Source: Gammaproteobacteria bacterium
GTDB taxonomy: Bacteria > Pseudomonadota > Gammaproteobacteria > Pseudomonadales > Azotimanducaceae
NCBI GenBank assembly: GCA_028821405.1
Contig: JAPPGK010000013.1
Location: forward strand, 1 to 54,156
Length of the DNA stretch: 54,156 nucleotides
Direction: 5' to 3'
Shown: one piece after another, positions 33,191 through 43,577 of the stretch
How positions within the stretch are numbered: the stretch's first letter is position 1
Layout: the number at the start of each line of letters is the position of its first letter
Made by a program: the position numbers and the translations under genes
The notes under the pieces: model-generated
Database searches by the model: none
Seen by the model: only the letters and a program-made list of their open reading frames with translations
What the model was told of the DNA's origin: nothing

Positions 33191-34147
33191 TCAGTGCCCG
33201 GGCTGGCGCGATGCGGCTGCGGACTCGAACAGGTTCGCGGGCAGAACGCTCTGGTAGACGGGTATGCCGTGGGCCTTCCGTATCGCTTCGATGGGTCGGT
33301 TCCACTCGGCCTCCCAATGAATGTCCATCATGGCCGGTGTCTCCCGACCATGCCGCCAGCCTTCGGCGACAAGCTGCATCAGGATGCCGAAGCCCGCACG
33401 CTGGAGGGTGCAGGAAATGGTCGTGATCGTGGCGAGGAACATGGCCGAGTAGTTGTGCCCGAACTGGGCCAGCTGGAAAGCGGAAATGGCGATCTCGTGG
33501 GAAGCCGTCGTCTCGTAACCCGCGACCAGGTGCCAGACATCGTGCATCTGCAGGATTCGCGTGTTGAGGTAGCGGAGCGAGGGCGGCAAGGCGGCAAGCG
33601 CGATTGCCTCCCGATCGAGCACCTCGAGGTCGTATCCCTGATCGACGATCATCCGGTAGAGGGTCTGGCCGAGGCTTGAGTTCCCGCACGCACCGAGTGC
33701 ATCGAGATCCGTCCGCCCCGGCACGGGATTGGTCAGGGCGGCGCCGGCGCCCGGGTGGCGCCGAGCGCAATCCTCGGAGATGTCCCGGAAGCTCGGATGC
33801 ACGCTGCCACCCAAGGCCGCAACCCGGGCGGTGATCGATGCCGCGTCGTAGCCCTTCTCCGCGTCGTCGACGGCGGAGAAGAACGCATCCCAGAAACTCG
33901 TTTCGAGGGGCGCTTGCGCCAAACCCGTTGGAATGTCGGGGAACCGCGCCGAACCGAGCCAGGCGGCAGCAATGACATCGTAGGTTGGTTGAATGGCGTC
34001 GGGGCAGGAAAACGCCGCCCAGATCATGGCGCCGGCGACGCGGCGCTGGCTGTCCGCATCGCCTTCCTTGGCGGCGTTCAGTGAATCGCGGAGCGTTGTG
34101 CCGTCGAGCCAGGTGGCTGACTGTTGGATGTGCTGTTTGGCGTCCAT
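33191..34147 (-). CDS. Coq4-family protein
   Basis: 318 residues. The diagnostic Coq4 zinc-type motif HDxxH followed by 11 residues and Glu is present: HDVWH, then GYETTASHE. Coq4 proteins bind ubiquinone intermediates and are needed for ubiquinone synthesis, mainly in eukaryotes and some bacteria. A preceding segment (LPPSLRYLNTRILQM) and the FGHNYSAMFLATI helix also fit. The N-terminal 130 residues are family-specific and not recognised. No ubi genes are adjacent, so a quinone role is inferred from family only. Confidence 0.75.
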   Translation of the reverse strand: MDAKQHIQQSATWLDGTTLRDSLNAAKEGDADSQRRVAGAMIWAAFSCPDAIQPTYDVIAAAWLGSARFPDIPTGLAQAPLETSFWDAFFSAVDDAEKGYDAASITARVAALGGSVHPSFRDISEDCARRHPGAGAALTNPVPGRTDLDALGACGNSSLGQTLYRMIVDQGYDLEVLDREAIALAALPPSLRYLNTRILQMHDVWHLVAGYETTASHEIAISAFQLAQFGHNYSAMFLATITTISCTLQRAGFGILMQLVAEGWRHGRETPAMMDIHWEAEWNRPIEAIRKAHGIPVYQSVLPANLFESAAASRQPGH

Positions 34148-34410
34148 GGCGAGTCCGGCGGCGGTCGGGGACCAGCGAGTGCTACGACCGAAATGTTGGC
34201 CCGCACGCGATTGTAGCGTCCTTTGAACGTGTCAACCCTAGCAAGGGCCCGCCGCAGACCGACGAGGCGTGCCGTAGGGTCGACCTCGGCGGTCGCGCGG
34301 ATTGACAAACCCGAGGGGGTCCCTTCCTTGCAGGAACACGGGCGAGGGCGCGCCCTAGGGCGCGTCGGCTCGCGCCTACGATGCCTTCGCGAATGCCGCG
34401 GTCGTGGGGT

Positions 34411-35568
34411 TCAACCCGGTTTGGGCGTGGCGAGTTCCCCGGCGGCTTGAACGAGTCGGTCGAGGGCCTGATCCAGGATCGAGCGCGGACAGCCGAAATT
34501 GAAACGCAGAAAGCGGGGGTCGCCGAACTCCTCGCCGGCGTGAAGGCCCAGACCCCGGTGTTCGAAGGCCGTCGGCGCGTCGGCGAGACCTAGCGCCGAC
34601 ACGTCCAGCCATGCGAGATAGGTTCCTTCAACGCGTGTGGTGCGGATGCCGTCGATGCCCGCGACGGCGGTCTCCAAGCGGCGCGCGTTGCCAGCCAGGA
34701 AGGCGTTCTGTTCGAGGAGCCAGTCGGTGTCGTCCGCGAAGGCGGCGGTGAGCGCGGCGAAGGCGAGCGGCGAGTGCGTCGAGATCAGCCCCGTCCCCAC
34801 CGACTCGTACGCCTCGCGCAGGTCTGGGTCGGGGATGACGGCCACGGCGGCGTTCAGACCGGGAAAGTTGAAAGCCTTGGTAGGCGCGAAGAGGGAGATC
34901 GAACGGGCCTCGACCGCCCGGTCCAGACTGGCGATCGGCACATGGCGCTTGGTCGGGTCGAGAACGATTGGACAATGGATCTCGTCGCTGATGACCAGGG
35001 TGCGGTTTCGCAGTACGAGTTCCGCGAGCGCTTCGAGTTCATCGCGGTCGTACACGCGGCCCGTCGGATTCTGGGGATTGCAGAACAGAACGGCGGCGGT
35101 GTCCGGCGATACTTTCGACGCGAGGTCGTCGACGTCCATCTCCCATCGACCGCGGTTCAAGACCAACGGCGATACGACCCCGCGCAACCCCACGTTGGCG
35201 GGGACGTCGAGTATTGGACCGTAGACCGGGGCGGGAACGATCAGCTCGCATCCGTTGCCCGTCGCCGCCCGGGCGGCCACGTTGAACCCCGTCACGACGC
35301 CCGGAATCCACACCAGCCAATCTTCGGCCACCCGCCACCCATAGCGCTCATGCAACCACGCGACGAAGGCTTCCACCATCCGGGCAGGTGGCGCGGTGTA
35401 GCCGAGAATCGGATGCTCGAGACGCTCGCGCACGGCATCGAGCACGAACGGTGCGGTGGGCAGGTCCATGTCCGCGACCCACAGCGGCAGGATGTCTCGA
35501 CCCGCGTAGCGCTCCCACTTCTCGCTGCTTGTCCCACGCCGGTCGATGGGTGGCTCGTGGAAGGTCAT
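34411..35568 (-). CDS. PatB/MalY-type PLP-dependent C-S lyase (aminotransferase fold)
   Basis: 385 residues. Fold type I PLP enzyme of the MalY/PatB group, which cleaves cystathionine-like C-S bonds. Seen: LPLWVADMDLP, LGYTAPP, PVYGPI, CNPQNPTGRVY, SDEIHCPIV and PLP Lys in FAPTKAFNFPGL. The C-terminus has FLRFNFGCPRS. Start chosen at ATG 35568 (MTFHEPPIDRRG, the family beginning); TTG 35607 is possible. Could also be a histidinol-phosphate-type aminotransferase, but the CxxPQNPTGR/SDEIHCP pattern favours PatB. Confidence 0.85.
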   Translation of the reverse strand: MTFHEPPIDRRGTSSEKWERYAGRDILPLWVADMDLPTAPFVLDAVRERLEHPILGYTAPPARMVEAFVAWLHERYGWRVAEDWLVWIPGVVTGFNVAARAATGNGCELIVPAPVYGPILDVPANVGLRGVVSPLVLNRGRWEMDVDDLASKVSPDTAAVLFCNPQNPTGRVYDRDELEALAELVLRNRTLVISDEIHCPIVLDPTKRHVPIASLDRAVEARSISLFAPTKAFNFPGLNAAVAVIPDPDLREAYESVGTGLISTHSPLAFAALTAAFADDTDWLLEQNAFLAGNARRLETAVAGIDGIRTTRVEGTYLAWLDVSALGLADAPTAFEHRGLGLHAGEEFGDPRFLRFNFGCPRSILDQALDRLVQAAGELATPKPG

Positions 35569-35868
35569 CACATGGCGGATGTTGTGATCCGACGGGCTGC
35601 TAGGCAAACCGGGAGGGTACCTAGGGAATCGAAATGTCGAAACACGCTTGTGTCCTGGCTTGGGTGCAATGGCAACAACAACCGCTGCGCAGTCGTCGCC
35701 TTCGGTCGAGGTGCATCGACGCCATGGAGAGGCGATTCGGCAGGGTACGCTGCAACGCCGCTTCGGCTTACGTGTCGGCGTCGCACGGAACCCTTCGACG
35801 GCGGCCCGGTTTGGGGTTGCGTCGGCGGCGGGTTACACTAGGTGATTCGACGAACGACGAGGTAAGTC

Positions 35869-36207
35869 ATGAGCGACGCCGTCCTGTCCACGATTCAGGA
35901 GCAGATTTCCACGCACCCGATCATCCTCTACATGAAGGGCTCGCCCCAGGCGCCGCAATGTGGGTTCTCGGCGCAGACCGTGCAGTGCCTGATGGCGTGC
36001 GGAGAGCGGTTTGCCTATGTGGATGTGCTATCCAACCCGGATATTCGGGCAACGTTGCCCCAGGTGGCCAATTGGCCCACGTTCCCACAACTCTACGTTG
36101 ACGGTGAACTCGTCGGCGGCTGCGACATCGTGACCGAGATGTACGAGTCCGGCGAACTCGAACCGCTGATCAAGGAAGCCGGCAAGAACGGCGAAGCGGC
36201 CGAGTAG
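35869..36207 (+). CDS. grxD: Monothiol glutaredoxin Grx4
   Basis: 112 residues, the normal length. CGFS active site in the PQCGFSAQTVQ segment, with the glutathione-binding WPTFPQLYVDGELVGGCDI region. Such proteins carry a shared [2Fe-2S] cluster and deliver it to client proteins. ATG 35869 follows GAGGT. Convergent with rnt. Confidence 0.95.
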   Translation: MSDAVLSTIQEQISTHPIILYMKGSPQAPQCGFSAQTVQCLMACGERFAYVDVLSNPDIRATLPQVANWPTFPQLYVDGELVGGCDIVTEMYESGELEPLIKEAGKNGEAAE

Positions 36208-36305
36208 GGCTCAACCGCGTCAGCCACACAGCGCCGCCGTGGCCGATTGCGGTCGACGGGCGCTCGATGGTGTCGAGTTCGAACGGCTTGGCGTCGGGGC
36301 TCCAA

Positions 36306-36899
36306 TCAGCGGCGCGTCGACATCGCGTTCACGACCGCGCAGAACAGCTCCGCGGTGATCTCGGCGTCGTAGGCGGCGGAATGCGCCTGGTCGGCATCGT
36401 AGGCAATGCCGGCCCGCTCGCAGGCTTCGGACAACACGGTGTGTCCGTAGTGCACGGCGGCCAGCGCCACCGTGTCGACCACCGAGAACGGATGAAATGG
36501 GCTGCGTTTCACGCCGCTTCGCAAGGCGGCGGCGTGGATGAATCCGTGGTCGAAGTGGGCGTTGTGCGCGGTCACGATCGCCCGGTGGCAGCCGTGGTGC
36601 TTGACTTCGGACCGCACGAGGCGGAACAGGCCTCGAACCGCCGTAAGCTCCGGGACCGCCCCGCGCGCCGGATCGTCGAGATCGATCCCTGTGACCTTCA
36701 ATGACGCTTCCTCCACCACGGTATCGGGGTGCGGGGCAACCGCCCACCGGTGGCGACCTCGGATGACCAGTCGTTCCTGCTCGAAGTCGAGCGTTGCGGC
36801 GGCGATCTCGAGCAGCGAGTGCATGCTGTTGTCGAAGCCGCCGGTCTCTAGGTCGACCACCACCGGCAGATAGCCGCGGAACCGCGTTTTCATTGTCAT
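36306..36899 (-). CDS. rnt: Ribonuclease T
   Basis: 3'-5' exoribonuclease that trims tRNA and stable RNA ends; 197 residues. DEDDh exonuclease motifs: VVDLETGG (Asp, Glu), TAHNAHFDHGF (Asp) and HSAAYDAEITAELF (His, Asp). The C-terminus shows no extra domain. Two ATGs lie two codons apart (36899 and 36893); the first is used. The grxD-rnt neighbourhood is common in Gammaproteobacteria, which supports RNase T over other DEDDh enzymes. Confidence 0.93.
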   Translation of the reverse strand: MTMKTRFRGYLPVVVDLETGGFDNSMHSLLEIAAATLDFEQERLVIRGRHRWAVAPHPDTVVEEASLKVTGIDLDDPARGAVPELTAVRGLFRLVRSEVKHHGCHRAIVTAHNAHFDHGFIHAAALRSGVKRSPFHPFSVVDTVALAAVHYGHTVLSEACERAGIAYDADQAHSAAYDAEITAELFCAVVNAMSTRR

Positions 36900-37083
36900 C
36901 GCCGTGGCACCCGGTGGGATTGCCGGATTATCGCCCGTTTCGGACCCGCCCACACGTCGCCTGTGGCTCCGCGCCCCGATCCGGGGGCAGGGACTCGCAC
37001 GAGTCGTGCGCTGACGGGTTTCCGGGATTCGACTAAACTCGCCGCCCCGCTTCGACAGCCTATCCGAGGGAGAGTTCAAACGC

Positions 37084-38298
<1,215 letters not shown>

Positions 38299-38318
38299 CG
38301 ATCCGTTGTCCTTGCCGC

Positions 38319-38342
38319 AGCGCGGATCCCGGAAACCGCGCT
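38319..38342. terminator. Hairpin between convergent argG and PIN genes
   Basis: AGCGCGG (38319-38325) pairs with CCGCGCT (38336-38342) around a 10-base loop. It lies in the 42-base gap between two convergent genes and touches the last codon of the PIN gene. It lacks a clear T run on either side, so termination is plausible but unproven. Confidence 0.4.
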
Positions 38343-38793
38343 ACTTTGCGACAGACTCCAAAAACTGCGCAACGGTCTGAACGACAATCCCGTGCGTTTC
38401 GCACGGCTGCTTCATCAAGGGGCCGAAGTGCTTGAGGTCGCCCGTTAGGAGATGACTTGCACCCCAACCGAGGGCGGCTTGAAAGATGGGGCGATCTTTC
38501 TCGACGAGCGCAACGGGAAAGGGCGCGTCCGGGCGGTGCTCGACAAGGCGAAGGCTCTTCAAAAAGGTGTTCATCCGGACAATTGCCTCGGGCGCTTTCC
38601 TGTCTAGGTTCCGGATGGCCTCCTCCCGTGCATAGGCGCTGGTCGCGAGCGAGAAGCTCTCCCAACGGCTGAGTTCGATGACTAGCGCGGCCTTGCCGTT
38701 GGGATTGTGGGCCGCGGTGAACAGCACACTGGCATCGACGAAGGCCCCAGCAGCGTCCCCTATGCGTACTCGGTTTTCTCCCGGTATTCGCAC
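38341..38793 (-). CDS. PIN-domain protein (VapC-like, solitary)
   Basis: About 150 residues of PIN-type ribonuclease fold: Asp in AFVDASVLF, Glu in YAREEAIRNL, and Asp in LLTGDLKHFG, the acidic set expected. These domains are toxins in VapBC systems or RNA-processing nucleases. No antitoxin gene flanks it; nth is directly upstream and overlaps. No ATG exists near the domain; GTG 38793, inside the end of nth, is the most reasonable start. Translation is probably coupled to nth. Function as toxin is uncertain. Confidence 0.7.
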   Translation of the reverse strand: MRIPGENRVRIGDAAGAFVDASVLFTAAHNPNGKAALVIELSRWESFSLATSAYAREEAIRNLDRKAPEAIVRMNTFLKSLRLVEHRPDAPFPVALVEKDRPIFQAALGWGASHLLTGDLKHFGPLMKQPCETHGIVVQTVAQFLESVAK

Positions 38794-39398
38794 AGATCCT
38801 CGATCACGCACGCCCCGCAACGCGGGCGCCGAGCGGTGCAGACGTAGCGCCCGTGCAGGATGAGCCAGTGATGCGCACCGCGCTTGAAGTCGTCCGGCAC
38901 CCAGCGCAATAGCTTGTCCTCGACTTGGCGTGGCGTCTTCCCCGGCGCGATCCTGGTGCGGTTCGAAACACGGAAGATGTGCGTATCGACCGCTATGGTC
39001 GGTTCGCCGAAGGCGGTGTTGAGGACGACGTTGGCAGTCTTTCGACCGACCCCGGGCAAGGCCTGCAGCGCGTCGCGGTCCCGCGGCACCTCGCCGCCGT
39101 GCTCGTCGAGCAGGACTCGGCAGGTCTTTAGGATGTTCGCCGCCTTGGTGTTGAAAAGCCCGATGGACTTGATGAAGTCCTTCAGGCCCTCTAGCCCCAG
39201 GTCGAGCAGGGCCTGGGGCGTGTTGGCGACGGGGTAGAGCTTCTCGGTCGCCTGGTTGACGCTCACGTCCGTCGCCTGGGCGGATAGGATGACGGCGACG
39301 AGGAGTTCGAATGGCGTCCCGAAGTCGAGTTCGGTGGTGGGTTCGGGATTCTCGGCGCGCAGGCGCGCGAAGATTTCGGCACGCTTGTCCTTGTTCAC
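38760..39398 (-). CDS. nth: Endonuclease III
   Basis: DNA glycosylase/AP lyase that removes oxidised pyrimidines; 212 residues. Helix-hairpin-helix LPGVGRKTANVV with catalytic Lys, then catalytic Asp in AVDTHIFRVSNR. The [4Fe-4S] site at the C-terminus has the exact C-x6-C-x2-C-x5-C spacing from CTARRPRC onward. It starts with GTG 39398. In many relatives nth ends the rsxABCDGE operon; here it is about 9 kb from rsxE with the scarred region between. Confidence 0.96.
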   Translation of the reverse strand: MNKDKRAEIFARLRAENPEPTTELDFGTPFELLVAVILSAQATDVSVNQATEKLYPVANTPQALLDLGLEGLKDFIKSIGLFNTKAANILKTCRVLLDEHGGEVPRDRDALQALPGVGRKTANVVLNTAFGEPTIAVDTHIFRVSNRTRIAPGKTPRQVEDKLLRWVPDDFKRGAHHWLILHGRYVCTARRPRCGACVIEDLCEYREKTEYA

Positions 39399-39478
39399 GA
39401 CTTGGGATCGACCCGGTGCTCTCTGTTGGCCGATTATAGGGGCGAATGGCAGGACTCAAGGGGGAGTCAGCGAAACCG

Positions 39479-42256
39479 ATGAAGAGAGGGTGGGGCTTGC
39501 GCTTGGTATGTGTCGTGGTGCTCATCCTCGTTGGGGCGTGCACGAATGCGCCGCCTCAGCCCGTCAAGAGCCCCAACGATGAGCGGGACTACCGCAATGT
39601 CGTGCTGTCCAACGGCCTGAGGGCACTGCTGATCCACTCGCCGGGCAGCGTCTCGGCTGCTGCCGTGAGCGTCGCCCGGGGCAGCCATCACGAGCCGGAC
39701 GCCCATCTGGGGATCGCCCACTTCGTCGAACACATGCTGTTCATCGGCACGGACAAGTACCCGAAGGTCGATGAGTTCGGCGAGTTCGTGTTGAAGCACG
39801 GCGGCGACACCAATGCCTACACCGAGGTCGACCGGACGACCTACTACTTCGACATCGAGGCCGAGCATCTCCCGGAGGCCCTCGACCGCTTCGCGCAGTT
39901 CTTCATCTCGCCGCGTTTCGACCCCGACTACCTGCAGCGCGAAAAGCACGCGGTCCAGGCCGAGTACCAGATGCAACAGAAGGCCGACGAGTGGCGCAGC
40001 TACGCCTTGCACAAGCAATTCGTGAACCCTGAGCATCCCTGGTCCCGGTTCGACTGGGGCAGCCTCGAGTCGTTGCGGGATGTCGGGGTTGCCGAAGCGC
40101 GTCGCTTCTTCCAGACCAACTACTCGGCCGATACGATGGCCCTTGCCGTCCTGGGAGACGCCGACCTCGACACGCTTGAGAAGCTCGTCGAGGAGCGGTT
40201 CGGCGATGTCGTCAACCGCCGTCTCGGCCCTGGGCCGACCAACCCGCCCCTCTACGAGGGCGTGGCGCTGCCAGCGAGCTACGCCTGGCAGACGGTGTCG
40301 CAGACGCCCACGATCAGCTTCCGGTTTCCGGTTCCGCCAAACAGGCCGCACTATCGTTCCAAGCCGGGCGAGTTCCTGGCTTCGCTGGTCGGCCACGAGG
40401 GATCGGGCAGCCTGCACCATGTTCTCAGCCGCCGGGGCTGGATCGACGATCTCGTCGCGACGAGTTTCGACCAAGACGACGGGAACGGCGCCTTCGACAT
40501 CGAGGTGACGCTCACCGAAGCGGGCAAGTCCCACGTCGACGAGATCGTCGATCTCACCTACGCCTGGATCGACCTGATCCGGCGGGAGGGCATCGAGGAC
40601 TGGCGCTACCGCGAGGAGGCCCGTCGGGCGGAGCTTGCCTTCCGATTCGTGCAGGAAACCCCACCCCTGGAATCGGTCGTCGTGGCCGCAGAGGGGCTGC
40701 TCTACTACGCGCCGGAAGACGTCCTGCAGGCGGACCACCTTTGGAAGTCCTTCGACGCGCCGCTGATTCGCCGATACCTGGACCGTCTGGTGCCGGCGAA
40801 CTCGATTGTCGGCCTCTCGGGCCCGGACATCGAGGGAGACCGCGTCGAGCCCACGTTCCATGTGCCCTGGCGCTTGGCACCGCCTTTGTCGCCCGACGAC
40901 GTGGAAGCCCCCTTCGAGCTTCCCGAACCCAATCCCTTTCTCCCCGACGACGTAGAGTTGGCGTTCGAGCCGGAATCCCCGGATTTGCCAGTGCTGTTGG
41001 ATACCGATACCGGCGTGGAAGTCTGGCATGCGCCGGACACGGAGTTCCGGATCCCCGCGGCGTTTGTGGACCTGAATCTGCGCACGGCAGCACCGTTCGA
41101 CGCGCACGACGCCGTGATGGCGACCCTCCACGCGAAACTCGTCCAACACGCCCTGAACCCCCGGGCATACATGGCGCGAATGGCCGGGCTGTTCACCGAG
41201 GTCGAGGCGACGGGAAGCGGCTTCCGTCTATCCGTCCGGGGTTTCCACGACAAACTGGCCGTCCTGTTCGACGAGGTGCTGGACACCTTCATCGACGCCG
41301 ATGCCGAGATCGATGGCCCAACCTTCGCCGCCGCGCGTTCGGCGCTTGCGCGGGAGCACGCCAACCTGCGGCTGGCGCGGCCGTACCAACAGATGGAGGA
41401 CGCGCTTTACCGTCTGGTCCATCCCGACTACCTGCCGTTGGACGCCTTGGTCCGTGCCGCAGCGGGGGCGACGCCGGCGGCCTTGGCCGCGTGGCGCCGG
41501 GAGCGGCTCTCCGACATGGGCGCGACGCTCTTCGCCTACGGCAATATGCGCGAAGACGACGCCCGTGCTGTCGCGGCCTCGGCGCAACGCCGATTGGCCA
41601 TTGTCGAACGAGGGCACCGGCCACCCCGCGCGAGGCGAATCGGGGGTGCCGCCCTCCGCTATGAACGCCCGGTCGACCATGACGACGCCACCTACCTTCT
41701 CTATCTCCAGGGGATGAGCGATGCCGTCGACGAACGCGCCCGCATCGGGCTGATCGCCCGCATGCTGACCGCCCGGTACTTCACGGCCTTGCGTACCGAA
41801 CGCCAACTCGGCTACATCGTCAACGCCTACGACAGCCCCATCGCCCGCCACGCGGGGCTCGCCTTCACCGTCCAGGCGTCGAGCGTGGGCGTCGCCGAGA
41901 TCGAGACCCTGACCCATGCCTTCCTCGACGATCAGCGAAGCTGGTTCCGCGCCTTGTCTGCGGACGAGTTCGAGGCCTACAAGCAGGGCTACCTCGCCCC
42001 CCTCGAACGAACGAGCGACCTCAACCCCCGTGATCGGATCGCCCGCCTTCTGGACGATCTTGCCTACCGCACCCTGTCGTTCGACTCCAGAGCCCAGCTA
42101 CGCGACGCCGTAGCCGGCCTGGAAGCTGCCGACATCGCCAACGCCTACGAGGCGCTGATCGATCCCGAACGCGGCAACCGGCTGACTATCTACAGCCAAG
42201 GCAAACCCGGCACGGCGCCCGAAGACGGCGAACTGATCACGTCCATATCCCCGTAG
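39479..42256 (+). CDS. M16-family zinc peptidase lipoprotein (pitrilysin/insulinase-like)
   Basis: 925 residues, close to protease III length. The zinc motif HxxEH is seen as HFVEHMLF with the distal Glu in AVQAEYQMQQ. Four M16 half-domains follow, ending with RTERQLGYIVNAYDSP, the typical R-x-x-x-Q-L-G-Y substrate-binding element. The start at ATG 39479 gives a short signal with lipobox LVGAC; ATG 39446 would add 11 residues. So it is probably membrane-anchored in the periplasm. The last 14 codons plus stop are part of a 44-bp block repeated at 48 kb, so the tail may be acquired. Confidence 0.92.
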   Translation: MKRGWGLRLVCVVVLILVGACTNAPPQPVKSPNDERDYRNVVLSNGLRALLIHSPGSVSAAAVSVARGSHHEPDAHLGIAHFVEHMLFIGTDKYPKVDEFGEFVLKHGGDTNAYTEVDRTTYYFDIEAEHLPEALDRFAQFFISPRFDPDYLQREKHAVQAEYQMQQKADEWRSYALHKQFVNPEHPWSRFDWGSLESLRDVGVAEARRFFQTNYSADTMALAVLGDADLDTLEKLVEERFGDVVNRRLGPGPTNPPLYEGVALPASYAWQTVSQTPTISFRFPVPPNRPHYRSKPGEFLASLVGHEGSGSLHHVLSRRGWIDDLVATSFDQDDGNGAFDIEVTLTEAGKSHVDEIVDLTYAWIDLIRREGIEDWRYREEARRAELAFRFVQETPPLESVVVAAEGLLYYAPEDVLQADHLWKSFDAPLIRRYLDRLVPANSIVGLSGPDIEGDRVEPTFHVPWRLAPPLSPDDVEAPFELPEPNPFLPDDVELAFEPESPDLPVLLDTDTGVEVWHAPDTEFRIPAAFVDLNLRTAAPFDAHDAVMATLHAKLVQHALNPRAYMARMAGLFTEVEATGSGFRLSVRGFHDKLAVLFDEVLDTFIDADAEIDGPTFAAARSALAREHANLRLARPYQQMEDALYRLVHPDYLPLDALVRAAAGATPAALAAWRRERLSDMGATLFAYGNMREDDARAVAASAQRRLAIVERGHRPPRARRIGGAALRYERPVDHDDATYLLYLQGMSDAVDERARIGLIARMLTARYFTALRTERQLGYIVNAYDSPIARHAGLAFTVQASSVGVAEIETLTHAFLDDQRSWFRALSADEFEAYKQGYLAPLERTSDLNPRDRIARLLDDLAYRTLSFDSRAQLRDAVAGLEAADIANAYEALIDPERGNRLTIYSQGKPGTAPEDGELITSISP
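42213..42256 (+). repeat. 44-bp exact repeat, copy 1 (peptidase 3' end)
   Basis: The last 44 bases of the peptidase gene, including the TAG stop, are identical to 48124-48167 in the same orientation. Sequence on both sides differs. This anchors the proposed segmental duplication. Confidence 0.9.
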
Positions 42257-42366
42257 GGGAAGGCTATCGCGTCCGTCGCACCCTTGCCCGCATCGTGCAA
42301 GGAACGGTCCCAGGTTCGTCAATCCGGCGACGGCAAGTGTCGCCCCGTCGTCTGCGGCGAACCTCG

Positions 42367-42888
42367 CTAGTAGTGGCGTACTTGCGTCAAGAGACTCGCG
42401 CTTGGATGGCCGGATGCAGCAGCGGCCCAGCCGACCAGGTCCGGTCGCGGTCCGAATAGTGCGAAGACCTTGCCGTCCCTCGCGGGGCCTGGCCGGAGCC
42501 CGCCCGCCACTTGCCAGCCGTGGGCTGATCCGGGGTGCAGCGCAGCCGAAGGTGCCGTGATCCCGGCCTCGCCTTCGCTTCGCAAGCGGGTCGCCTCACG
42601 TTGGCAATCCGGCCAAGTGGCCGGTCCGCCCACGAGCGAATCCGCCGGTAGTTCCGGGCGTGCACTTGGCTCGTCGCCGATCTCGACGGCCCACAGCCCA
42701 CGCCGGATCGTGGCGAGGTCGTCTTCGTCGACGATCTCCTCGTGCCGGAGGAACTCCGCCCAGGCACCGTCCGGCGTGTCGCAAAGGTAGTGAGTCAGTT
42801 CGCCTTGCGTGTTCCATCGCCCCGCAGGTTGAGGAGGGTTCTCGCGGAGGAAGGCAAAGCGGGGGTCGGTGTGACGGTAGGCGATCAC
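42367..42888 (-). CDS. RES-domain toxin
   Basis: 173 residues. RES proteins such as MbcT degrade NAD+ and are paired with Xre/MbcA-like antitoxins. Core residues: Arg5 in AYRHTD, GRWN at 23-26, Glu45 in GAWAEFLRH, and Ser in ITAPSAA. The start is GTG 42888, sharing bases with the antitoxin stop (GTGA overlap), so translation is coupled. It matches the gene order antitoxin-toxin normal for this family. Confidence 0.85.
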   Translation of the reverse strand: MIAYRHTDPRFAFLRENPPQPAGRWNTQGELTHYLCDTPDGAWAEFLRHEEIVDEDDLATIRRGLWAVEIGDEPSARPELPADSLVGGPATWPDCQREATRLRSEGEAGITAPSAALHPGSAHGWQVAGGLRPGPARDGKVFALFGPRPDLVGWAAAASGHPSASLLTQVRHY

Positions 42889-43505
42889 GTGGCTGGCGAG
42901 GATGCAAGGGCGGCCGCGAGCTTGCGCACTCGGCTCGGCCCATCGTCGTCGGGCGACCAGTCCTCGGCGAGCAGGCGGGCGGGTGAGCTTCCGCCGAGCC
43001 GCTTCCGAGGACGCTCGAACCAACGCCGAACGCCAATGTCGTTGTATGCACCGGCGAGGTCCGCAACGACCAGGGCCAGGAAATGCAGTCGGACGGCGAC
43101 TGCATCCGGTATGGGGCGGGTCCCGGCGAGGTAGCGCCGCGCGCTCGACGCGGATACGCCGACCAGACGGGCCAGCATTTCCGCCCCCAGAACCTCGTGC
43201 AACGCCGGCCATTCGGTCGCCGGTGCCGGCGATGCGTCGAGCGCGTCGCGTATCTCATCGAGCACAACCGCAAGGCGTGCTGGATCCGTGCTCGCCGGTT
43301 GGTGAAGCTCTGGGAGATAGCGCCGACAGATGCCTGCGCGTTCCAACCCCATTCCCAGGCAGCGGATGGCAGAATCGTCAAGGCAGGTGATCTTGCGCGG
43401 CACCAGCCCCATCGCGTCGGCGCGGATCAACGTGGCCACCGCCCGCGATGCGACCCGCGGGTCGTCGAATGGACTTCGAACGGACTCTAATTGGACGTTT
43501 GTCAT
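42885..43505 (-). CDS. Antitoxin of the Xre/MbcA/ParS type
   Basis: 206 residues. The middle segment ([24 protein letters not shown], written here in part as [15 protein letters not shown]) is a helix-turn-helix. The C-terminal part, ending in [18 protein letters not shown], is the DUF2384-like region that covers the RES toxin. The N-terminal 90 residues are less typical. A relic of the same gene lies at 48397-48483. The ATG at 43505 lies about 7 bases after a good -10, so the mRNA may be leaderless. Expected to repress its own promoter. Confidence 0.82.
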   Translation of the reverse strand: MTNVQLESVRSPFDDPRVASRAVATLIRADAMGLVPRKITCLDDSAIRCLGMGLERAGICRRYLPELHQPASTDPARLAVVLDEIRDALDASPAPATEWPALHEVLGAEMLARLVGVSASSARRYLAGTRPIPDAVAVRLHFLALVVADLAGAYNDIGVRRWFERPRKRLGGSSPARLLAEDWSPDDDGPSRVRKLAAALASSPAT

Positions 43506-43512
43506 ATCCCAA

Positions 43513-43542
43513 ATCCTATCCGCCCGTCACGTTGCGAGTCAA
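43513..43542 (-). promoter_or_regulatory. Promoter of the RES toxin-antitoxin pair
   Basis: On the minus strand TTGACT (-35, 43537-43542) and TAGGAT (-10, 43513-43518) are separated by 18 bases. The antitoxin ATG begins 7 bases after the -10, which places the start of transcription at or next to the start codon. Confidence 0.55.
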
Positions 43543-43577
43543 CCCCGGAAGTGCTAAAAAAGAAGCACATGATCGCT

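Noticed and set aside
34350-34363. Perfect 14-bp palindrome GCGCCCTAGGGCGC downstream of the PatB-type gene
   Set aside because: No T run and no loop; such palindromes are expected by chance in GC-rich spacers, so it was not called a terminator or operator.
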